DNA of 37,186 nucleotides, taken from positions 1 to 37,186 of the IMG/VR virus record IMGVR_UViG_3300045973_000904. One strand, written 5' to 3'. The DNA is from a virus. The translations under genes were made by a program, and so were the position numbers. This document shows positions 31,746 through 37,186 of the stretch, piece after piece. Numbering within the stretch: position 1 is the first letter of the stretch; every line of letters begins with the position of its first letter. Below the pieces are notes generated by a model. It saw nothing but the letters and a program-made list of their open reading frames with translations, was not told the origin of the DNA and ran no database searches.

Positions 31746-33995
31746 ATCAAGAATTCCGTTCACACCAGTGGATTACTGGAAGAGTTTGTCGGCACCGTCT
31801 CGGGACACCGTGATGGACATGGGTTTGTGCAACGAGATGATGGATCGCCAGACATCTTTTTGCCACCGAACGAAATGCGCGCGGTGCTGCACCGTGACCG
31901 CGTCAAAGCACGTGTCGTTCGCTTAGACCGCAAAGGTCGTCCAGAGGGGCGCGTGGTTGAAATTTTGGAGCGTTCCAAGCAGCCCATCATTGGGCGTTTG
32001 CTGCAAGAAAGCGGTGTCTGGTTGGTTGCGCCGGAAGACAAGCGCTATGGCCAAGATGTGTTGATCAACAAAGGTGCAACGGCCAAAGCGATGGTCGGCC
32101 AAGTGGTCGTAGTTGAACTGACCGAGCCACCGAGCTTGTATGGCCAACCTGTGGGTCGCATCAAAGAAGTGTTGGGCGAGGTGGATGACCCCGGTATGGA
32201 AATCGAAATTGCCGTGCGCAAATATGGCGTGCCGCATGAGTTTTCAGACGCTTGTTTGGCGATGGCACGTGGCCTGCCCGACAAGGTGCGTCCGCAAGAC
32301 AAAAAAGACCGCGTAGATTTAACCGATGTGCCCCTGGTCACCATCGATGGTGAAGATGCGCGCGACTTTGACGATGCCGTGTATTGCGAGCCCACCAAAG
32401 TGGGTAAGGGCAAAGGCTGGCGCTTGTTGGTCGCGATTGCCGATGTGAGTAACTATGTGGAAACTGGCAGCGCGATTGACGTCGATGCCTACGACCGCGC
32501 GACCAGCGTGTACTTCCCTCGTCGTGTGATTCCCATGTTGCCCGAGAAGCTCTCGAATGGTTTGTGTTCACTGAACCCAGACGTCGAACGCTTGTGCATG
32601 GTGTGCGACATGATGATCAACGCATCCGGTGATGTGGAGGCGTATCAGTTTTATCCTGCAGTGATGTTCAGCCACGCGCGTTTCACGTACACCGAAGTGG
32701 CGGCGATTTTGTCGAACACACGCGGTCCAGAAGCGGCCAAGCGCAAAGACCGCATTGATGATTTGATCAACCTGCACGATGTGTATGGCGCCTTGCTCAA
32801 AGCCCGTCATGTGCGTGGCGCCGTCGACTTTGAAACCACCGAAACACAAATCGTGTGTGACGAAAGTGGCCGCATCGACAAAATAATTCCGCGTGTGCGC
32901 AACGATGCCCACAAGTTGATTGAAGAGGCCATGTTGGCTGCGAACGTGTGTAGCGCTGACTTCATCTTGCAAAGTAAGCACCCTGGCTTGTTCCGTGTGC
33001 ACGAAGGTCCATCAGCTATGAAGATTGATGTGCTGCGTGGCTACCTCAAAGCCACAGGTGTGGGTTTGACGGTGGGCGACAACCCCAAGCCTGCCGAATT
33101 TCAAGCCATTGCAGAGGCGACAAAAGAGCGCCCCGATGCACAGCAGATTCATTCGATGTTGTTGCGCTCCATGTCGCAAGCGGTGTACACGCCGGACAAC
33201 GACGGCCACTTTGGTTTGGCGTTTGAGGCTTACACCCACTTCACCAGCCCGATTCGTCGCTATCCCGACTTGTTGGTGCACCGCGTCATCAAAGCGATTT
33301 TGCTCAAGCGCAAATACACCTTGCCAGCTTTGCCCACCCCCGGCGAGGCGCACGCCAAGTTGGCGCGTCGTTTGGCCTCGCGCGTGCGTGAGCCAGAAAA
33401 TAAATTGGTTGTTAAAACCAAGCCGACGCCCGACCAACAAGCGTGGGAAGCCGCAGGCTTGCATTGCAGTGCCAATGAGCGACGCGCCGATGAAGCGAGC
33501 CGTGATGTGGAGGCTTGGCTCAAGTGCAAGTACATGCGCGAGCATTTGGGTGAAGAGTACGGCGGTGTCGTTACGTCTGCCACGGGCTTTGGTTTGTTCG
33601 TGACCTTGGATGCGATGTACGTCGAAGGCTTGGTGCACATCACCGAGCTGGGTGGCGAATACTTCCGCTTTGACGAAATGCGTCAAGAGTTGCGAGGCGA
33701 GCGCACTGGCATTCGCTATGGCATTGGCTCGCGCGTACGCATTCAGGTTAGCCGCGTGGACCTAGATGGGCGCAAGATTGATTTCCGATTGGTCCGAGAA
33801 GCCGATGAGTTGTTGCCACGCAATGGCAAAGAGGCATCCGGTTCGCCCATCCAGAACTTCAAGAGTGCGGTGAAAAAAGCGTTCACCAAAATTGGTGGCA
33901 AAGACGGACGCGGTGAACCTAAATCTGCTTCTGGCGCGCCGCGTAAATCGGGTGACAAAAAAACCGCAGCCAAGAGTCGTCGCTCTCGCAAGTGA
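31746..33995 (+). CDS. rnr: Ribonuclease R, start codon uncertain, about 749 aa
   Basis: Processive 3'-5' exoribonuclease for structured RNA. Two cold-shock-like domains come first (EEFVGTVSGHRDGHGFVQRD; GRLLQESGVWLVAPEDKRYG). The RNB catalytic domain carries the metal-binding run DGEDARDFDDAVYCE at about 32347-32391 and RVHEGPSAMKID and HFTSPIRRYPDLLVHRVIKA further on. A C-terminal S1 domain (GVVTSATGFGLFVTLDAMYV) and a basic tail rich in Lys/Arg/Ser end the protein. The usual N-terminal HTH of long RNase R forms is absent. In frame there is no ATG/GTG/TTG between the tRNA and the first domain; ATC at 31746 with a purine-rich GGAAAGAGAG upstream is my best start, and ATG at 31638 through the antisense tRNA is the alternative. 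Confidence 0.85.
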   Translation: MKNSVHTSGLLEEFVGTVSGHRDGHGFVQRDDGSPDIFLPPNEMRAVLHRDRVKARVVRLDRKGRPEGRVVEILERSKQPIIGRLLQESGVWLVAPEDKRYGQDVLINKGATAKAMVGQVVVVELTEPPSLYGQPVGRIKEVLGEVDDPGMEIEIAVRKYGVPHEFSDACLAMARGLPDKVRPQDKKDRVDLTDVPLVTIDGEDARDFDDAVYCEPTKVGKGKGWRLLVAIADVSNYVETGSAIDVDAYDRATSVYFPRRVIPMLPEKLSNGLCSLNPDVERLCMVCDMMINASGDVEAYQFYPAVMFSHARFTYTEVAAILSNTRGPEAAKRKDRIDDLINLHDVYGALLKARHVRGAVDFETTETQIVCDESGRIDKIIPRVRNDAHKLIEEAMLAANVCSADFILQSKHPGLFRVHEGPSAMKIDVLRGYLKATGVGLTVGDNPKPAEFQAIAEATKERPDAQQIHSMLLRSMSQAVYTPDNDGHFGLAFEAYTHFTSPIRRYPDLLVHRVIKAILLKRKYTLPALPTPGEAHAKLARRLASRVREPENKLVVKTKPTPDQQAWEAAGLHCSANERRADEASRDVEAWLKCKYMREHLGEEYGGVVTSATGFGLFVTLDAMYVEGLVHITELGGEYFRFDEMRQELRGERTGIRYGIGSRVRIQVSRVDLDGRKIDFRLVREADELLPRNGKEASGSPIQNFKSAVKKAFTKIGGKDGRGEPKSASGAPRKSGDKKTAAKSRRSRK

Positions 33996-33999
33996 GTTA

Positions 34000-34020
34000 C
34001 TGCTAAAGCAGTTTTGCTTT
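34000..34020. terminator. Short bidirectional terminator between rnr and nnr
   Basis: CTGCT-AA-AGCAG followed by TTTT (34000-34015) reads as a small terminator on the plus strand. The overlapping AAAGCA/TGCTTT (34005-34020) can serve the minus strand. It fills the 23-bp gap between two convergent genes. Confidence 0.5.
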
Positions 34021-35512
34021 AACGCACCGATGCAGCAAGTGACGCTGCATCGAGTGCAGGCCCCGCGCTAGGCCAAGCATCGGCCACATGGCCGTGCGCG
34101 AACACGGCTTGGCAGGCAGCTTCAAATACATCCTCATGGCGCGCGATGTATGCGCCCATCAAGCCCGCCAACACATCCCCTGTGCCTGCGGTGGCCAGCA
34201 AAGCATTGCCTGAGCCATTGATGACGGCGGTGTGGTGTGGGCTGGCAATGAGGCTGCCCGAGCCTTTCAGCACCACCACGCATTGAAACGTATCGGCCAA
34301 TTGCTGCGCGGCATGCAAACGGTTTTGCTGCACGTCTTTGACGGTGCAGTTAAGCAGTCGTGCGGCTTCCAATGGGTGCGGCGTGAGCAAGGTAGGCTTT
34401 TGGCGTGTGCTGCGTTTTTTCAGCAAGGTTTGCAGCGACGTGTCGCGTGCAATGGCATTCAGCGCATCAGCATCCAGCACCAATTTCTGTGAAGATGACA
34501 GCACGTTGTGCAACAAGGCATGCATGCCATCGCCCCCGCCGCAGCCGCACACCACAGTGGATGTTTTGAGGTCCAACTCCACAGGCTTTCGCACCATCAA
34601 TGCAGGATGTGCAGCGGTGACCGCGTGGCGTGCGGCTTCGTCCATCAAGCCCAGTAGCACGCGACCAGCACCGCCATGCAACGCAGCTAAGCCTGCCAGC
34701 ATCGCAGCGCCAGACATGCCGTGTGCGCCACCCAAGACGGACACATCTCCAAAGCTGCCTTTGTGGCTGTTGTGTGGTCGGTCGGTCTGAGCTGCAGCGT
34801 GTTGTTGCAGCCAGGCTGCTGGTGTTGTCGAGGGCGCCACGCCTAAGTCGTTGAACCACACTTGGCCTGCGGCATCTTGGCCGTCGGCGGTGAACAAGCC
34901 AGGCTTTAGGGTGAGCAGACTCAAGGTATGGTGATGGGCTCGAGTGTGGGCGGGTGCGCGATGTGGCTGGGTCGTGGTGCTTAAAAATTCGCCTGTGTCT
35001 GCCAATAAGCCGGTGGGAATGTCTACGCATAACACTGGCTTTTTGCTGGCGTGAATGGCGCTTAGCCATTGCGCCATCAAACCTGCAGGTGCGCGTTGGG
35101 TACCAATGCCGAGGAGGGCGTCGATGGCGAGGTCAAACTGTTGGGGTGGTTGTTCTGCAAAGGTCACGCCTGCGGCTTTGGCGCGATGCCAGGCTTGGCA
35201 GGCATCTGTGGGGGCTTTGGTTTCGTTGCCCAGCCACGTGACGATGGGTCGTTTGCCCCAGGCTTGCAAATGAACGGCAGCTTCTAGTCCATCGCCGCCG
35301 TTGTTGCCGGGCCCGCAGGCAATCCATACGATGCGCGCATGCGGTGCAATGGCCATGGCCAATTGCGCGGTGGCTAGGCCAGCGCGTTGCATCAAGGTGT
35401 TGCCCGGAAGTGCGGCTTGTGCTTGAAGCTCTAAGGCTTGGGTCTGCGCAACGCTGTGCATTGGCCATCGGGCTTGGCTGCTCAGCTGTTGCGTCAGGCC
35501 TGGTGTGTTCAT
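34019..35512 (-). CDS. nnr: Bifunctional NAD(P)H-hydrate epimerase / ADP-dependent dehydratase, 497 aa
   Basis: Repairs hydrated NADH and NADPH. The N-terminal YjeF_N epimerase domain (about 15-225) contains GPGNNGGDGLEAAVHLQAWG at 67-86 and IDALLGIGTQRAPAG. The C-terminal ribokinase-like dehydratase domain (about 245-497) contains GSFGDVSVLGGAHGMSGAAM, LTPHPLEAARLL and the GTGDVLAG signature at 443-450. The fused order and length are those of E. coli Nnr. The start overlaps the dadA stop by 4 bp (ATGA), so both genes form an operon. It is host chromosomal and converges on rnr. Confidence 0.93.
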   Translation of the reverse strand: MNTPGLTQQLSSQARWPMHSVAQTQALELQAQAALPGNTLMQRAGLATAQLAMAIAPHARIVWIACGPGNNGGDGLEAAVHLQAWGKRPIVTWLGNETKAPTDACQAWHRAKAAGVTFAEQPPQQFDLAIDALLGIGTQRAPAGLMAQWLSAIHASKKPVLCVDIPTGLLADTGEFLSTTTQPHRAPAHTRAHHHTLSLLTLKPGLFTADGQDAAGQVWFNDLGVAPSTTPAAWLQQHAAAQTDRPHNSHKGSFGDVSVLGGAHGMSGAAMLAGLAALHGGAGRVLLGLMDEAARHAVTAAHPALMVRKPVELDLKTSTVVCGCGGGDGMHALLHNVLSSSQKLVLDADALNAIARDTSLQTLLKKRSTRQKPTLLTPHPLEAARLLNCTVKDVQQNRLHAAQQLADTFQCVVVLKGSGSLIASPHHTAVINGSGNALLATAGTGDVLAGLMGAYIARHEDVFEAACQAVFAHGHVADAWPSAGPALDAASLAASVR

Positions 35513-36765
35513 CGCTGAAGATGCAAGCGTTCAAGGCCCAAGCCTTGCAAATCGATGTCTGGGCTTTTGCCGTTGATGCTGTCAGCCACCACACGCGCGC
35601 TGCCGCAGGCCAAAGTCCAACCACTGGCGCCGTGGCCTAAGTTGAGCCACACGCCAGACACGCCACTGGCACCCACGAGGGGTGGTCCATCGGGCAGCAT
35701 GGGGCGCGAGCCTTTCCACACTTGCACGTTGTCTTGCGTGCGAGCAGCGCCCGGGAACCAGTTGTCGAGCACGCGGTACAGCGTTTTGATGCTGGCAGGG
35801 TCGTGTCGCTTGGCGTTGCCGCCAATTTCAGAGCCGCCCGATACACGCACGCGTTGGCCTAATCGGCTGATGGCTACTTTGTACTGTTCATCGATGACGC
35901 CACTGCGTGGGGCATCCAAGGGTTCGCGCACGGCTGCACTGATGGCATAGCCATGTACCGCTGCCAAAGGAATGCGCAGCCCCAAGGGGCGTACAAGCTG
36001 TGCGCTGGCCAAGCCCGCACACACCACCACGGCATCAAACTTTTCGCCCATGTCTTGTACAGAAGTTCGAATGGTTTTTGGTTGCGCGTTAGAGAGAGGG
36101 AGCACGCCCGTGTTGAAGTGAAATTTCACACCCAAGGTCTCAGCTTCGCTTTTGAGCAGCAGCGTGAATTGGCGGCAATTGCTCACTTCATCTTCGGGGA
36201 AGTGAATGGCTTGGGCTAGCGCAGTCTCGGGGTTCAGTGCGGGCTCAATGCCGCGGGCTTCTTCGGCGCTCAATGTTTTGAAGCTCAGGCCTGCATCACG
36301 CATGACTTGCAAACCGGCTTGCATCAGCTGTATTTCACGCTCCGTGCGCAGCAGCACCATGAAGCCTTGGCTGCGTTCGTGCTCCAAGTTCAAGGTGTCA
36401 GACAGGGTGTGCATGCGGTGATTGCTGTATTCGGCCAAGCGCAGCATGCTGGCTCGGTTGCGCGCAAACGTCGTGGGGTTGCATGCCTTGCGCATTTGCC
36501 AAAGCCAGCGCCAATCGGCCAAGCTGGGGCTAGAAATGCGTAAAGGGGTGTCGCGCTGCCATAGGTGGGTGAGTACGTGTTTGAACATACCGGGGCGTGC
36601 CCAGGGGGCGGCGTAGCCTGCCGAGGCAACGCCCGTGTTGGCAAAGCTGCATTCTTCGGCGGCGGCGCCGTTGCGCTCAAACACGCTCACTTGGTGGCCA
36701 AGGGTGGCCAGTTCGTAGGCGGTGGTGATGCCAATCACGCCTGCGCCAATCACGGCAACCTTCAT
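35509..36765 (-). CDS. dadA: D-amino acid dehydrogenase, small subunit type, 418 aa
   Basis: FAD-dependent enzyme that oxidises D-amino acids to keto acids at the inner membrane. The N-terminal Rossmann motif VIGAGVIGITTAYELATLGH at about 5-24 and the acidic VFERNGAAAEECSFANTGV are typical of DadA. FPEDEVSNCRQFTLLL and GRSRPMLPDGPPLVG-like sequence (GSRPMLPDGPPLVGASG) with LNLGHGASGWTLACGSARVV close the FAD site. AAGGA lies seven bases before the ATG. Length is normal. The classic partner alr is not visible. Confidence 0.92.
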   Translation of the reverse strand: MKVAVIGAGVIGITTAYELATLGHQVSVFERNGAAAEECSFANTGVASAGYAAPWARPGMFKHVLTHLWQRDTPLRISSPSLADWRWLWQMRKACNPTTFARNRASMLRLAEYSNHRMHTLSDTLNLEHERSQGFMVLLRTEREIQLMQAGLQVMRDAGLSFKTLSAEEARGIEPALNPETALAQAIHFPEDEVSNCRQFTLLLKSEAETLGVKFHFNTGVLPLSNAQPKTIRTSVQDMGEKFDAVVVCAGLASAQLVRPLGLRIPLAAVHGYAISAAVREPLDAPRSGVIDEQYKVAISRLGQRVRVSGGSEIGGNAKRHDPASIKTLYRVLDNWFPGAARTQDNVQVWKGSRPMLPDGPPLVGASGVSGVWLNLGHGASGWTLACGSARVVADSINGKSPDIDLQGLGLERLHLQR

Positions 36766-36821
36766 GGTTGAATCCTTGTTGAAGGCGGCTGGCTGGGGGT
36801 AAGGGGCATGTCTGTGTGTGC

Positions 36822-36827
36822 TAGAAT
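36822..36827 (+). promoter_or_regulatory. Extended -10 promoter of rpsB
   Basis: TGCTAGAAT (TAGAAT at 36822-36827) is an extended -10 box; the -35 is weak. Transcription would begin near 36834, leaving a leader of about 147 bases before rpsB. Confidence 0.6.
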
Positions 36828-36839
36828 CATTGGGTTTTT

Positions 36840-36951
36840 CCGAGGTTGAGGCTTTGTCTCAAGTTCGGACAAACATCACTCGCAAACCAGTCCAATCAAG
36901 GTGTTGCCAAAGGTTTTTCAAGAATGAAAACTGGCGGTGATGATGGACTGG
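36840..36951 (+). promoter_or_regulatory. Structured rpsB leader, candidate S2 autoregulatory RNA
   Basis: A first hairpin pairs CCGAGGTTGAG (36840-36850) with CTCAAGTTCGG (36858-36868), with one mismatch and one G-U. A second, long-range stem pairs CCAGTCCA (36887-36894) with TGGACTGG (36944-36951) around 49 bases and ends 18 bases before the GGAG ribosome site. S2 is known to autoregulate through its leader in other bacteria; that this leader does so is inference. Confidence 0.5.
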
Positions 36952-36980
36952 ATTTTAGACCCAACCTTTGGAGTATCTCT

Positions 36981-37186
36981 ATGTCAGTCACTATGCGCGA
37001 TATGCTGGAAGCCGGCGTCCACTTTGGTCACCAAACTCGCTTCTGGAACCCCAAGATGGCCCCGTTCATCTTCGGTCACCGCAACAAAATTCACATCATC
37101 AACTTGGAAAAATCGTTGCCGATGTTCCAAGACGCTGTCAAGTTCGTCAAGCAGTTGTCTGCGAACCGTGGCACCGTGTTGATGAT
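36981..37186 (+). CDS. rpsB: 30S ribosomal protein S2, 5' part only
   Basis: [20 protein letters not shown], then [20 protein letters not shown] and NLEKSLPMF is the well-known N-terminus of S2. ATG at 36981 has GGAG nine bases upstream. The gene continues past the right edge. Confidence 0.96.
   Translation, partial: MSVTMRDMLEAGVHFGHQTRFWNPKMAPFIFGHRNKIHIINLEKSLPMFQDAVKFVKQLSANRGTVLM

Overview
The window is most of an integrated temperate podophage followed by a piece of host chromosome. The host looks like a betaproteobacterium, probably a Comamonadaceae freshwater lineage (Limnohabitans/Rhodoferax-like). That rests on the style of the flanking genes (RNase R, bifunctional NAD(P)H-hydrate repair enzyme, D-amino-acid dehydrogenase DadA, ribosomal protein S2) and on GC-rich coding, not on any database comparison.

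Layout. (1) 1-2041, minus strand: a leftward operon of six small early or accessory phage genes, the last a DUF7666-type repeat protein running off the window. An AT-rich regulatory stretch (2042-2175) precedes it. (2) 2175-3070, minus strand: two secreted proteins, one Rap1a/Tai-like, with their own promoter and terminator, i.e. a moron-like lysogenic cassette. (3) 3116-3905: divergent CI-like repressor and Cro-like protein around an operator region. (4) 3907-6313: primase-helicase, a cluster of GCTACAC iterons that may be the replication origin, and a small HTH protein. (5) 6355-28109: the virion operons, in BPP-1-like head order (terminase, acetyltransferase, portal, HNH protein, spike base, capsid staple, Bbp19, scaffold, major capsid, Bbp16 cement) and T7-like tail and ejection order (gp11- and gp12-like tail proteins, core protein, transglycosylase, a 2187-residue polyvalent protein). 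(6) 28170-31164: tail fibre, a membrane protein with an HExxH motif, holin, SAR endolysin, and Rz with nested Rz1. (7) 31166-31638: a DUF2513-like gene on the minus strand and the prophage end. (8) 31639-37186: tRNA-Leu(CAG), whose 3' end marks the junction, then rnr, nnr, dadA and the start of rpsB. No integrase is in the window; it should lie off the left edge.

How it works together. The repressor/Cro switch would choose between lysogeny and replication from the iteron region by the primase-helicase, with host polymerase (no phage DNA or RNA polymerase is visible). The late genes carry a recurring element, GGTGTACAAG followed 17 bases later by CATAY, placed directly at the stop codon of the preceding gene before terS, the Bbp19/scaffold/capsid block and the ejection-protein block. 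A fourth copy without its downstream half precedes the tail fibre, where a 14-bp hairpin abuts the fibre's ATG. This looks like a phage-specific late-transcription signal. Other points worth pursuing are the nuclease-like and HESGH motifs inside the giant ejected protein, and the unusual start of rnr, which has no ordinary start codon except one reached by reading through the antisense of the tRNA.
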